From Alphaproteobacteria bacterium (GTDB lineage: Bacteria > Pseudomonadota > Alphaproteobacteria > Rickettsiales > JABCZZ01): a stretch of 45,656 nt of DNA. The translations under genes were made by a program, and so were the position numbers. The notes under the pieces were generated by a model. That model did no database searches, was not told where the DNA came from, and saw only the letters and a program-made list of their open reading frames with translations. Below, one piece after another: positions 27,860 through 37,163 of this stretch (the stretch's first letter is position 1; every line of letters begins with the position of its first letter). Location of the stretch: contig JABDCC010000013.1 in assembly GCA_013288335.1 (NCBI GenBank), positions 1 through 45,656 of the forward strand, given 5' to 3'.

Positions 27860-30800
27860 AATTTTACAGTCGTAAATCCGATTGAAATTTGTTCCGTGTC
27901 TATGGTCTCGTTGATGATGAAATCACAATCCACCATATCACCTTCTACGAAAGCTTCTGCAAGTACCTGTTGCCCAATATAATCCTTATGCACATGCAAA
28001 GCATCTGCAATTTTTGGCGAGACGCGGAGGCGTAAGTGAATGCGATCGGTGACATGCAGGCCTGCATCTTTGCGTGCCTGCTGGATGAGTCGCACCAGAT
28101 CGCGTGCGTAGCCTTCTGCCTCCAGTTCCGGGGTGATGGTGGTATCGAGAATTACCAGCGCGTCATTAGTGGAAAGTGGCTGCGCTCTGTTTTTATATTC
28201 TGGCTTGGGTTCCAGCAGAATTGCAAATTCGGTTTTTTCCAAAACCTCATCGGCGATTTCAATGCGACCATCTGGCAACTGTTTCCAACTACCTTTTTTA
28301 GAGGCGGGGATGATTTGCTTTATTTTATCTGGCAGACGTTTTCCGAGAACAGGGAAATGAATTTGGAGTTTGTAGTCGGCATAACGCTTAAGATCTTCTA
28401 GTTTGCCATCGACCTTCACACTTTTGACATTCACCTCTTCCTCAATAATTTTATACAGCGATGTGTCCTTAATTACTTCCAGATTCGCACAGATAAATAA
28501 CTCTTTTAGTGGCTGACGCACACGAATATTTATTTTGTTGCGAATAGCCAGAGCGGCATTACAGATGTCGCGCGCTGTATCCATGTGTTTCACCGTGTCT
28601 GCTTCTTCTCCGGCTTGCAATGACGGGAATTCTGCCAGATGAACACTCTTTTCGCCTGTCAGGCTAGTGTATATTTCTTCTGTGGTAAGCGGCAGAAGCG
28701 GAGCGCTTACACGGCACATAATAGTAAGAACTGTATAAAGCGTGTTGTAAGCTGTTTGTTTATCAGCGTCATGTTCACTCTTCCAGAAACGTTCTTTGCT
28801 GCGACGGATGTACCAATTATTCAGTGCATCAAAAAACTGCATCACTGCTTCTGTTGCAGTGGGCGTATCATAACTATCGAGTGCTGCTTTTACCGTTTCT
28901 ACAGCCTGTTTGCATTTTGCGAGTATGTAGCGATCCATAATATCTTTTGAATCTAGGCTATACTCCGCCTTCACCCCATCCGCATTAGCGTAGAGGCAGA
29001 AGAAGTTATAGGCGTTCCAGATCGGTTTTATGGCAAGGCGCACTACGTCACGGATGAATTTGCCTTCTGGGTCAACAGAGATATCCAGCCCGCGCATGAC
29101 TGGCGAAGAAATCATCAGCCAGCGCAGTGCGTCGGCACCGAATTTATCCATAACTTCGGTCGGATCTTTATAATTCTTGAGACGTTTGGAATATTTAAGC
29201 CCGGTTTCAGAATCGAGCACCACGCCGTGGCAGATGCAGTTTTTAAAGGGTGGTTTGTCGAACAAAACAGTGGAAAGCATGATGAGCGTGTTGAACCAGC
29301 CGCGTGTTTGCCCCACATACTCGGTGATAAAATCGGCAGGGAAGTGGGTGTCGAACCATTCCTTATTCTCAAACGGATAATGTACCTGTGCAAACGGCAT
29401 GGAGCCGGATTCGAACCAGCAATCAAACACATCTTCAACGCGCCTGAATTCCTCGCCGCCTTCGTGGATGATGACTTCATCAATATACGGGCGGTGGAGA
29501 TTATCAATTTTGCGGCCACTTGCTTTTTCAAGCTCTGCGATACTTCCAAATACTTTCATCTTTCCGGATTTGCTTTTCCATATGGGGATCGGCGTACCCC
29601 AAAAACGGTTGCGTGAGATTGACCAGTCGGGAGCGGTCGCAAGCATATGCCCCATCTGCCCGTCGCGGATATGTTCAGGAATCCAGTTAATTTCTTTATT
29701 TAACTCCACTGCGCGGTCACGGAATTTGGTGACTTCCACATACCAGCTCGGCACGGCTCTATATATAAGCGGTTTATCAGTGCGCCAGCAATGCGGATAG
29801 GAGTGGATAATTTGTTCCTGCTTAATTAGCTGGCCATGCTCTTTCAGCCATTTGGTAATTACTTCGTTGGCTTCACCGAATTTATATTTTTCGACGTTTT
29901 CTTCGATGACATTCATGCCCTTGAGCGATAAATCCGGCAGATCATAAATTTCATCGGTGAATCTGCCTGCGCCATCTACCGGGCAGACGAGTTCGATGCC
30001 ATTTGCTTCGCAGACTTTTTGATCTTCTTCACCAAACCCCGGCGCCATATGCACGATGCCTGTGCCGTCCGTATCAGTAACGAAATTTGATCCATCAAGG
30101 ATTTTGAAAGCATGTTTATGATTAGCGAAGTAAGGGAAGAGAGGATGGTAGGAGAGGCCAAGTAAATCAGAACCGATAACGCGCATTACTAAAGGGCCAT
30201 CGTATAGCATCTTTTTAGTATCGTCTTTTGTTTCTACGGGCTTAGTTGTGTATGGGTAAAAGCCTAATGATTCTAATCCAAACCTGGCTTTAGAACCGAC
30301 TATATAGCATGAATTAGGCTCGCCATCTTTACCGCAATAGACGTATTCCAACTCTTTATTCACCGCCAACGCGAGGTTGCTTGGCAATGTCCAGGGCGTC
30401 GTTGTCCAGGCAAGCACATAATATTTCTCTGCGGGTGGTGCACCGTGCGGCGGAGTGTTGAGTTCAAACGCCACCGTTACCGCTTTATCGTCACGGTTAC
30501 GGTAGGAATTATCGAGTTTGGTTTCGAAGTTGGAAAGCGGAGTTTCGGCTGCCCAGCTATAAGGCATCACGCGGTAGGCTTCGTAGGCAAGTCCTTTGTC
30601 GTAAATCTGCTTAAACGCCCAAATGACGGACTCCATATAATTGGTATCCATCGTCCTGTAGTTATTTTCAAAATCGACCCAGCGCGCCTGACGGGTGACG
30701 TAATGCTCCCATTCCAGGGTGTATTTCATCACCGAGCTTTCGCAATAATCGTTAAATTTGCCGATACCGTATTGGATAATTGCCTGACGGCCTGAAATGC

Positions 30801-31134
30801 CCAAGTCTTTTTCTGCACCCATTTCTGCGGGCAAGCCATGGCAATCCCAACCAAAACGGCGCTCTACGCGCTTTCCGCGCATGGTCTGGTAACGTGCGAA
30901 CAAGTCTTTTACAAAGCCGGTGAGTAAATGCCCGTAATGCGGCAGACCGTTGGCAAAAGGCGGGCCATCATAGAATATGAATTCGTTATTATGCCCGTTC
31001 AGCAAGGCAGGGCGGTCATTTACCGAAGTTTTAAAGGTGTTTTCACTTTTCCATTTTGCCAGTATGCGTTCCTCGATTTTGGAAAAATCAGGATTTGCCT
31101 CGACATCGGGGTAATATTTGGGTGCGTCAGTCAT
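27856..31134 (-). CDS. ileS: isoleucine--tRNA ligase (eukaryote-like/IleS2 type)
   Basis: A class I synthetase of about 1092 residues. The HIGH motif is in PPFANGLPHYGHLLTG and the KMSKS loop reads KYSKRLKNY. Editing-domain text (WTTTPWTLPSNLALAV, TDTDGTGIVHMAPGFGEED) and DWSISRNRFWGTPIP are present. The KxSKR loop, length and the PDFSKIEERILAKWK start match the eukaryote-like IleS lineage seen in Rickettsia and in mupirocin-resistant enzymes, rather than the E. coli type. The ATG at 31134 (MTDAPKYYPDV) is chosen over 31164; no strong ribosome-binding site distinguishes them. It is coupled to gpsA. Confidence 0.95.
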   Translation of the reverse strand: MTDAPKYYPDVEANPDFSKIEERILAKWKSENTFKTSVNDRPALLNGHNNEFIFYDGPPFANGLPHYGHLLTGFVKDLFARYQTMRGKRVERRFGWDCHGLPAEMGAEKDLGISGRQAIIQYGIGKFNDYCESSVMKYTLEWEHYVTRQARWVDFENNYRTMDTNYMESVIWAFKQIYDKGLAYEAYRVMPYSWAAETPLSNFETKLDNSYRNRDDKAVTVAFELNTPPHGAPPAEKYYVLAWTTTPWTLPSNLALAVNKELEYVYCGKDGEPNSCYIVGSKARFGLESLGFYPYTTKPVETKDDTKKMLYDGPLVMRVIGSDLLGLSYHPLFPYFANHKHAFKILDGSNFVTDTDGTGIVHMAPGFGEEDQKVCEANGIELVCPVDGAGRFTDEIYDLPDLSLKGMNVIEENVEKYKFGEANEVITKWLKEHGQLIKQEQIIHSYPHCWRTDKPLIYRAVPSWYVEVTKFRDRAVELNKEINWIPEHIRDGQMGHMLATAPDWSISRNRFWGTPIPIWKSKSGKMKVFGSIAELEKASGRKIDNLHRPYIDEVIIHEGGEEFRRVEDVFDCWFESGSMPFAQVHYPFENKEWFDTHFPADFITEYVGQTRGWFNTLIMLSTVLFDKPPFKNCICHGVVLDSETGLKYSKRLKNYKDPTEVMDKFGADALRWLMISSPVMRGLDISVDPEGKFIRDVVRLAIKPIWNAYNFFCLYANADGVKAEYSLDSKDIMDRYILAKCKQAVETVKAALDSYDTPTATEAVMQFFDALNNWYIRRSKERFWKSEHDADKQTAYNTLYTVLTIMCRVSAPLLPLTTEEIYTSLTGEKSVHLAEFPSLQAGEEADTVKHMDTARDICNAALAIRNKINIRVRQPLKELFICANLEVIKDTSLYKIIEEEVNVKSVKVDGKLEDLKRYADYKLQIHFPVLGKRLPDKIKQIIPASKKGSWKQLPDGRIEIADEVLEKTEFAILLEPKPEYKNRAQPLSTNDALVILDTTITPELEAEGYARDLVRLIQQARKDAGLHVTDRIHLRLRVSPKIADALHVHKDYIGQQVLAEAFVEGDMVDCDFIINETIDTEQISIGFTTVKL

Positions 31135-31244
31135 GATAGGGCGCAACATAGACGAAAACGGCAAGCTTATTCAATGAAAAACTTGACCTGATCCCGCTAA
31201 TAATGAAGTTATAGGGCATCAGCACTTTAACGACGGAGATACTT

Positions 31245-32051
31245 CTGAAGCCATTTCTTAAATGGGCGGGCAATAAATACGCTATTATAGAGCGTATCAA
31301 AAACCTATTGCCGCAAGGAAACCGCATGATTGAGCCATTTGCAGGCTCAGCTGCGGTGTTCATGAATACCGAATATAAAAGGGTACTACTTGCTGATACT
31401 AACGCGGATTTAATTCATCTTTATCGTTTATTGAAGGAAGAAAGCGCGGAATTCATCAATTACGCAAGCAAGCTGTTTACGCCAGAATATAACGAAGCGG
31501 AGCAGTATTATGCTTTTCGTGCGGAGTTTAATGCGAGCAAAAATCCACGGCGCAAAAGCGCATTGTTTATTTACTTAAATCGTCACGGGTATAACGGCCT
31601 TTGCCGCTATAATGCCAAGGGCGGCTATAATGTCCCGTTCGGGCGCTATAAAAAACCATATTTCCCGGCGATTGAAATGCAGGAATTTTCTCGCAAGAGC
31701 AAAAATGCAGAGTTCAAAATTGCTGACTTTCGTGAGGTGATGCGTGCAGCAAAAGTGGGTGATGTTGTGTATTGCGATCCACCCTATGTTCCGCTTTCCA
31801 AAACCTCTAACTTCACCAGCTACGGCGCTAAATTATTTGGTGAGGCTGAACAAAAAGAGTTAGCAGAATTAGCGAAAGAACTTTCTGCACGTGGTGTGCC
31901 AGTCATTATTTCCAATCACGATACGGATTTTACCCGTGCTATTTATGCAGACGCCAAACTCACGCATTTTGATGTACAACGTTTTATTAGCAGTAATGGA
32001 AAAAATCGCGGAAGAGCAAGGGAGTTGTTGGCGGTTTTTAAAGCAAATTAA
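31245..32051 (+). CDS. Dam-type DNA adenine methylase (D12 class), probable CTG start codon
   Basis: A roughly 268-residue N6-adenine methyltransferase. The frame upstream of the first standard start (TTG at 31308) encodes the indispensable N-terminus KPFLKWAGNKYAIIERIKNLL, which matches the FLKWAGGK SAM-binding motif of Dam. The EPFAGSAAVF motif, RHGYNGLCRYN and the catalytic DPPY (about residue 178) follow. No ATG, GTG or TTG lies between the in-frame stop at 31212 and this motif. CTG at 31245 is six bases after CGGAG (31234-31238) and gives a start of (M)KPFLKWAG. Recognition of GATC is likely from the family but not proven. The stop overlaps the convergent sulfurtransferase stop in a shared TTAA. 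Confidence 0.88.
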   Translation: MKPFLKWAGNKYAIIERIKNLLPQGNRMIEPFAGSAAVFMNTEYKRVLLADTNADLIHLYRLLKEESAEFINYASKLFTPEYNEAEQYYAFRAEFNASKNPRRKSALFIYLNRHGYNGLCRYNAKGGYNVPFGRYKKPYFPAIEMQEFSRKSKNAEFKIADFREVMRAAKVGDVVYCDPPYVPLSKTSNFTSYGAKLFGEAEQKELAELAKELSARGVPVIISNHDTDFTRAIYADAKLTHFDVQRFISSNGKNRGRARELLAVFKAN

Positions 32052-32875
32052 GAAGCTTTCAAACTTCCCCATTCTGCCCAGGAGCCATCATAGACAGCGG
32101 CGTTAATGCCAAGTTCATAAAGTGCTGCAGCGAGGATGCAAGCGGTAATGCCGGAGCCGCAACTGGTGGTGATGGGTTTGTTTAAATCAATATTTTTACT
32201 TGCGAATAATGCACGCAACTCTTCTGCTGGCTTTATTGTATTAGAAGGCGCTGCTATACACTCTTTATAATGTACGTTTACACTATGGGGGATATGTCCA
32301 CTGAGCAAGCCTGCACGCGGTTCAGGTTCTGTGCCAGCAAAACGGGCAGGCAAGCGCGCATCAATCACTTGTTCATTATTTGTGATCAGGTTGTGCTGCA
32401 TTTGTTTAATATCTCGTAACAACTCTGGCTTAAAATGTGCTGTGAATATTGACGGGGCAGTTGCAACGTCACCCGCTTCCATCAATCTATTTTCTGCCAA
32501 CCATTTCGGTAATCCGCCGTTTAATATTTTTACATTATCGTGACCAAATACACGAAACATCCACCACACACGCGGCGCGCTGAACAGGCCATTGCTGTCA
32601 TAGATGATAACTTCATCCTGATTAGCAATACCAAGATCACTCGTTACTTTGGCAAAAGTCTCCGGTGTTGGCAGCATGTGAGGGTAGGGGCTTTGCTTGT
32701 CGCAGGCTTCATCGATATCAAAAAACACTGCCCCCGGAATATGGGAGGTTTTATATTCAGTAAATGCATCACGTTTTTCGGAAGCCATATGCCATGACGC
32801 ATCCACAATCTTTACATTGGGTGCTACAAGCTTATTTTGTAATTCATCAGTAGAAATAAATGCGCTGGCTACCAT
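32048..32875 (-). CDS. 3-mercaptopyruvate/thiosulfate sulfurtransferase (tandem rhodanese)
   Basis: A 275-residue SseA-like protein with an inactive N-terminal rhodanese domain (VDASWHM, SHIPGAVFFDID) and an active C-terminal one. The catalytic loop is CGSGITA with Cys239, the CGSGVTA type of mercaptopyruvate sulfurtransferases, and GSWAEWG follows as usual. The ATG at 32875 is chosen because the family begins here; the frame extends to 32968 but would invade the upstream gene. It follows the intradiol-dioxygenase-like gene by 8 bp. Confidence 0.92.
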   Translation of the reverse strand: MVASAFISTDELQNKLVAPNVKIVDASWHMASEKRDAFTEYKTSHIPGAVFFDIDEACDKQSPYPHMLPTPETFAKVTSDLGIANQDEVIIYDSNGLFSAPRVWWMFRVFGHDNVKILNGGLPKWLAENRLMEAGDVATAPSIFTAHFKPELLRDIKQMQHNLITNNEQVIDARLPARFAGTEPEPRAGLLSGHIPHSVNVHYKECIAAPSNTIKPAEELRALFASKNIDLNKPITTSCGSGITACILAAALYELGINAAVYDGSWAEWGSLKAS

Positions 32876-32883
32876 GACACCCA

Positions 32884-33567
32884 CTAGAACTTTCTGTATT
32901 CGTTCTTTCCGCGGAGAGTAATATCCCACTGCACTGCAACGCCATCTTCGGGGGTTGCACGTTTCCACACGTGAGCTGCAAGCAAATCCTGCTTTTCCGA
33001 GGGGAGTTTCATAAATATTTTATCGGTGTCATTACGCCTGTCGCCGCCAAAAAACATCTCCGTGGTAAGGGGAGAGAATTTTTCATGCATCACGCGCACA
33101 TGAATAAAGGGCGCGCGTATAGCCACGTCTTCATGTTTATGTTTGCGGGTTTCCTGACCGGGGAATAATGTCACGAAATCAAAGCGCCCGAGATTGTCGG
33201 TAATCGCACGACCTGAACCCGTAAAATACGCAGCGGAGCTCATGCGTCCGCTCAGCGTTGTTTTTACATATTTTCCATCAGGCCCTGTTTGCCATATTTC
33301 TACGATGGCGTCGCTCACCGGTACGCAGTTTTCGTCAAACACTCTGCCTGAAATAGTCACCAGTTCGCCGTCTGCATAATGCGATTTACCTGCAGGAAGC
33401 GCTAGTTTATTGGATGGTACTATCGCGTTTCTGCCCGGATAATGCTCAGTATTGTTAATAGCGGGGGTTATATGGCAATTGGTGATGTATTGATCTTTGG
33501 GCTCATAAGGAGCGGCGAGCGCCATTGTGGGCAGAAGCGACAAAACTAGTAGTGCACTTATTCTCAT
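32884..33567 (-). CDS. secreted intradiol-dioxygenase-fold protein with missing iron ligands
   Basis: A 227-residue protein with a signal peptide (MRISALLVLSLLPTMALA, cleavage near residue 18-19). The core resembles protocatechuate 3,4-dioxygenase beta: GRVFDENCVPVSDAIVEIWQ, PDGKY (Tyr100), GRFDFVTLFPG and LTTEMFFGGD. Of the four iron ligands (Tyr, Tyr, His, His), the first Tyr and the last His (His156 in FIHVRV) are kept. The HIH motif reads FIH, and the PGxYP tyrosine is replaced by PGQETRK. Ordinary ring-cleavage activity is therefore doubtful. It may be a binding protein or an enzyme with a different metal site. It shares an operon with the sulfurtransferase. Confidence 0.83.
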   Translation of the reverse strand: MRISALLVLSLLPTMALAAPYEPKDQYITNCHITPAINNTEHYPGRNAIVPSNKLALPAGKSHYADGELVTISGRVFDENCVPVSDAIVEIWQTGPDGKYVKTTLSGRMSSAAYFTGSGRAITDNLGRFDFVTLFPGQETRKHKHEDVAIRAPFIHVRVMHEKFSPLTTEMFFGGDRRNDTDKIFMKLPSEKQDLLAAHVWKRATPEDGVAVQWDITLRGKNEYRKF

Positions 33568-33608
33568 TTACATACCTTGAGTTTATACAACTTTATAGCA
33601 AATCCATT

Positions 33609-34478
33609 TTAGCCAAGCCAGTCTTTTATTACAGTGATCTGATTCTCATCGAGCAAAGCGGGCGCGTGACCGACTCCTGCAAATTCGATAAGTTTGGTTG
33701 AAATTTGTCGCTCGCACATTTTATTCGCTGTTTCACGCGTGAGAATATCAGAGATTGCCCCGCGTAAGATAAGCACCGGACATTGCACGGCGTTCCATAT
33801 AGCGGAGAGATCAACATCGGTTATTGCGTCTCCCTTCAATGCTGTTTCCCGGAAGGGCTTGTTTATTTCCGGATCGTAAGCGAAGGCAACACGCCCATCC
33901 GGTAATTTGACAAAACTCGCACGGAACATTTGCTGCCATTGTTCTTCAGAAGAGATGCCAAAGAATGTAATGATTGATTTAAGGGTGGTCATCGCTTCTG
34001 CTTCATTAGCAAAAACGGTTTGTTTGCCGACATACCCTAAAATTCGGTTAAGCCCTTTCGCAGATACCACCGAGCCAACATCATTTAAGACCATCTTTTT
34101 AAAAAACTGGGGATATTGCGCAGCGAGCATCATGCCAATGATGCCGCCCATGGAGGTTCCAACCCAATCAAACTTGGTAATTTTTAGCTGGTTTATGAGG
34201 AGTAAAATATCGGCTAAATAGGTATAATAATTGTAACCATCTTTATTTGTGAGCCAGTTACTTTTGCCGCGGCCCGCCATATCGGGGCAAATAACCCGGT
34301 ATTTGGGAGCAAGTGACTGAGCCAGTACCTCAAAATCAAGCCCATTGCGTGAAAGCCCATGAACACAAAGGACAATATTAGCGTTATTTGCCTCCCCAAT
34401 CTCATAATATGCCATGTGGCGAGGCTCGGCAGGATTAGAAGGTTCGCTCAGAGTTATATATTTGGGCTCAGTAAACAT
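33609..34478 (-). CDS. alpha/beta hydrolase
   Basis: A 289-residue cytoplasmic alpha/beta hydrolase. The oxyanion-hole region HGLSRNGLDF (40-49), CPDMAGRGKS, the nucleophile elbow GTSMGG (Ser109) and a late GVGHAP with the catalytic His are seen; PVLILRG precedes the expected acid. The substrate cannot be read. A GAGG ribosome-binding site precedes the ATG. It is divergent from ctrA and shares the promoter region that holds the CtrA-box cluster. Confidence 0.9.
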   Translation of the reverse strand: MFTEPKYITLSEPSNPAEPRHMAYYEIGEANNANIVLCVHGLSRNGLDFEVLAQSLAPKYRVICPDMAGRGKSNWLTNKDGYNYYTYLADILLLINQLKITKFDWVGTSMGGIIGMMLAAQYPQFFKKMVLNDVGSVVSAKGLNRILGYVGKQTVFANEAEAMTTLKSIITFFGISSEEQWQQMFRASFVKLPDGRVAFAYDPEINKPFRETALKGDAITDVDLSAIWNAVQCPVLILRGAISDILTRETANKMCERQISTKLIEFAGVGHAPALLDENQITVIKDWLG

Positions 34479-34583
34479 TTTTACCTCATTTAACTAATTT
34501 ATATAGTAATATTAAGGGATTGGCAAACTGCTTTCGCGGATAATTAGCTATATAAAAACAAATATTGCTCAAATTCCTAAAGA

Positions 34584-34645
34584 TTAACAGTTGTTTAATA
34601 ATTGAAAATATGATTATATTAACATTCGTTAACATTCTAGCTTAA
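34584..34645. promoter_or_regulatory. CtrA-box cluster upstream of ctrA
   Basis: A perfect TTAA-N7-TTAA lies at 34584-34598. Three more TTAA half-sites follow at 34619, 34629 and 34642, the first two forming a 10-bp tandem repeat (TTAACATTC twice). CtrA autoregulates in Caulobacter through such sites, so autoregulation is likely here. The region also serves the divergent hydrolase gene. Confidence 0.6.
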
Positions 34646-34660
34646 CAATTGAGGGATAAA

Positions 34661-35395
34661 ATGCGCGTTTTACTCGTAGAAGATGACTCATCAACCGCCA
34701 AAGCAATAGAACTTTCACTTGCTTCCGAGGGTATTATTTGTGATACCACCGAGCTTGGCGAAGAGGGCTTGGAGATCGGAAAAATTTACGATTACGATAT
34801 CATAATACTTGATTTAATGCTTCCCGATATTGACGGCTACGAGGTTTTACGCAGATTCCGCGCTGCAAGAATCACCACTCCAATTCTAATTCTTTCCGGT
34901 CTTTCTGGTCCCGATCAGAAAATTAAAGGATTGGGTTATGGCGCTGATGATTATCTTACCAAACCTTTCAATAAGGGTGAGCTGATTGCCCGCATACAGG
35001 CTATTGTACGCCGCTCCAAAGGCCATTCTGAGTCCATCATCCGTACCGGAAAATTATCGGTCAATTTGGATACACGTTCAGTGGATGTAGATAGCAAAGC
35101 GCTTCATCTTACCAGTAAGGAATACGGCATTATTGAGCTTTTGAGCTTACGCAAAGGCTCGACGCTCACCAAGGAGATGTTTTTAAACCATCTTTATGGT
35201 GGCGTGGATGAACCAGAATTAAAAATCATCGACGTGTTCGTTTGCAAACTTCGTAAAAAACTTACTATTGCGGCAGGCGGCGAAAATTACATCGAAACAG
35301 TCTGGGGACGCGGATATGTGCTGAAGGAACCTGATGGCACTGGCGGCAGATTCATTGAATCCGATGATACGGATATTGAACAAGAAGCTGTATAA
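34661..35395 (+). CDS. ctrA: cell cycle response regulator CtrA
   Basis: A 244-residue OmpR-type regulator. The receiver has VEDD near the N-terminus, the phosphoacceptor Asp51 in [12 protein letters not shown], and [30 protein letters not shown], text very close to known CtrA. The winged-helix C-terminal domain includes [32 protein letters not shown] and [10 protein letters not shown] ... [10 protein letters not shown]. The ATG at 34661 (GAGGG upstream) is preferred to 34649. A short acidic tail follows the DNA-binding domain. It ends at a strong terminator and is convergent with cpaF. Confidence 0.96.
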   Translation: MRVLLVEDDSSTAKAIELSLASEGIICDTTELGEEGLEIGKIYDYDIIILDLMLPDIDGYEVLRRFRAARITTPILILSGLSGPDQKIKGLGYGADDYLTKPFNKGELIARIQAIVRRSKGHSESIIRTGKLSVNLDTRSVDVDSKALHLTSKEYGIIELLSLRKGSTLTKEMFLNHLYGGVDEPELKIIDVFVCKLRKKLTIAAGGENYIETVWGRGYVLKEPDGTGGRFIESDDTDIEQEAV

Positions 35396-35416
35396 CTAAG
35401 TATATTGCCAAATATT

Positions 35417-35449
35417 AAGAGGGTTATGTTTTCATAACCCTCTTTTTTA
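35417..35449 (+). terminator. intrinsic terminator of ctrA
   Basis: A perfect 12-bp stem, AAGAGGGTTATG at 35417-35428 with CATAACCCTCTT at 35433-35444, closes a TTTT loop and runs into a T-tract. It lies 22 bp after the ctrA stop. In the reverse direction it may also help stop cpaF transcription. Confidence 0.92.
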
Positions 35450-35453
35450 TTGC

Positions 35454-37067
35454 TCAATTTATTGAAGCGCTTATTTCACTATTAAGCGCATTTTTGGGGA
35501 ATTTAATGCCAAGCGCTTTTTCCAACCTTGGAATTTCACCAAAATATTCAATACGGCGGGTGAAGCGTGGCATGATGCCAGACCATTTGAATTTGCCAAG
35601 CAATTTTCCATCCGGTGTTTCACTTTCCGATTTATAAGTGAACAGATCATGCATAGTAATCATGTCGCCTTCCATACCAACCACTTCTGAGATGAAGGTG
35701 ATACGGCGGTGTCCGTCGCGCATACGGCTGATCTGGATTATGAGATGGAGTGCGGAGGCGATCTGATAACGCAGTGATTTAATTGGAATCTGCAAATCCG
35801 CCATGCTGATCATGTTTTCTAAGCGCGATAATGCATCACGCGGGTGGTTGGAGTGAATGGTGGTAAGAGAGCCTTCGTGACCACTGTTCATCGCCTGTAA
35901 CATGTCAAACGCTTCAGGACCGCGCACCTCACCGACAATAATACGATCCGGGCGCATACGCAGGGAATTCTTCACCAGATCACGCATGGAGACTTCATCT
36001 TCCATTTTCATTCCCGGGTGATACGGTCTTGTTTCCAAGCGTACAACATGGGGTTGCTGCAATTGCAATTCGGCAGCATCTTCGATGGTGACAATGCGTT
36101 CGTCTTTATCGATATAGTGGGAAATGGCATTCAGCAGTGTGGTCTTACCCGAACCTGTACCGCCCGAAATAATAACGTTGAGGCGGCATCTTCCGACTAC
36201 TTTCAGGAATTCTGAAATCTGTTCACTTATATTATTATTCTCCACCATTTTATCGAGGGTAATACCCTTCTTCGAGAATTTGCGAATGGAGATATTCGTC
36301 CCGTCAACGGCCAGAGGCGGGGCGATAATGTTCACGCGGCTTCCGTCAGCAAGGCGGGCATCCACCAGCGGACGATTGATATCAATTTTGCGGCCCAGTG
36401 CTTTTACAATGCTTTCGGCAACGTCAAAAACTTCATTATCGTCATTAAAAGTGACATCGGTTTTTTCCAGAAGCCCTGCGCGCTCAATAAAGACCTTGTT
36501 ATGACCATTTATTAACACATCGTTTATAGTTTCATCGTTAATGAGCGGAAGAATAGGACCAAGCTCGGACATATGCTTTGCCATTTCTTTATTGCGTTCC
36601 CTGAATTTTTGTCCGGATGATTGAGCAGTTTCTTCTGGAGTTGAAGAAGAATGATTTAATTTGCGTTCAATAGTATCACAGCGCTTGTCCAGCAGATTGG
36701 TGATACGTTCCAAAGACTCTGCAACTTTTGCCAGGCTGTCAAGGGGGGCTGTATGGTTAGCATTACCAGATTGCCTGTCTGTAAAAATTTTTCGGACAGT
36801 TTTTTGGAGTCCAGCAGGAGTTTGAGCCACTAGTCGCTCTATATGCTCTTCTGAAAGAGGCTCGAGCTTTATCGCAGATTTTGCAATGGCGGTTTCGGTA
36901 TGATGAGCATGCTTGGCAAGGCTGGGCTCACCTATTACTTCTCCTTCGACCGCAATATAGTTTACAGATTTACCGGTAATTTCCACTTCACCAGATACTA
37001 TGATGAACAGTGAATCACATGGCTCGCCTTCGTGGTATATAACATCACCTTTAGTAAATGAACGCAT
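35454..37067 (-). CDS. CpaF/TadA-type secretion ATPase with N-terminal cyclic-nucleotide-binding domain
   Basis: A 537-residue fusion. Residues 1-95 form a cNMP-binding/Crp-like beta-roll ([45 protein letters not shown]). Residues 100-165 are a polar linker, and 165-500 are a CpaF-type ATPase: [24 protein letters not shown] (Walker A, 301-310), RIIVGEVRG (Walker B), [11 protein letters not shown] and RLENMISM. CpaF powers Flp/Tad pilus assembly or type II/IV-like secretion. The sensory domain suggests gating of the ATPase by a cyclic nucleotide or a related signal. Phosphate-cassette residues of classical cAMP binders are not clearly present, so the ligand is uncertain. Confidence 0.92.
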   Translation of the reverse strand: MRSFTKGDVIYHEGEPCDSLFIIVSGEVEITGKSVNYIAVEGEVIGEPSLAKHAHHTETAIAKSAIKLEPLSEEHIERLVAQTPAGLQKTVRKIFTDRQSGNANHTAPLDSLAKVAESLERITNLLDKRCDTIERKLNHSSSTPEETAQSSGQKFRERNKEMAKHMSELGPILPLINDETINDVLINGHNKVFIERAGLLEKTDVTFNDDNEVFDVAESIVKALGRKIDINRPLVDARLADGSRVNIIAPPLAVDGTNISIRKFSKKGITLDKMVENNNISEQISEFLKVVGRCRLNVIISGGTGSGKTTLLNAISHYIDKDERIVTIEDAAELQLQQPHVVRLETRPYHPGMKMEDEVSMRDLVKNSLRMRPDRIIVGEVRGPEAFDMLQAMNSGHEGSLTTIHSNHPRDALSRLENMISMADLQIPIKSLRYQIASALHLIIQISRMRDGHRRITFISEVVGMEGDMITMHDLFTYKSESETPDGKLLGKFKWSGIMPRFTRRIEYFGEIPRLEKALGIKFPKNALNSEISASIN

Positions 37068-37163
37068 ATTTTAATTTACCATTTATGTTGTCTGTAATGG
37101 GGCAGTGGCTGCCCCTGATCTTAGGTATATTATTTTTGGTATTTATTGCAAGCAATTAACCCA

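Noticed and set aside
31308-32051. Dam methylase starting at TTG 31308
   Set aside because: This start would delete the FLKWAGNK SAM-binding motif, which is intact in frame upstream.
31245-32051. The methylase as a CcrM-type GANTC cell-cycle enzyme paired with CtrA
   Set aside because: Motif order and FLKWAG/DPPY text are of the Dam (D12, alpha) class, whereas CcrM is a beta-class enzyme with a different domain order.
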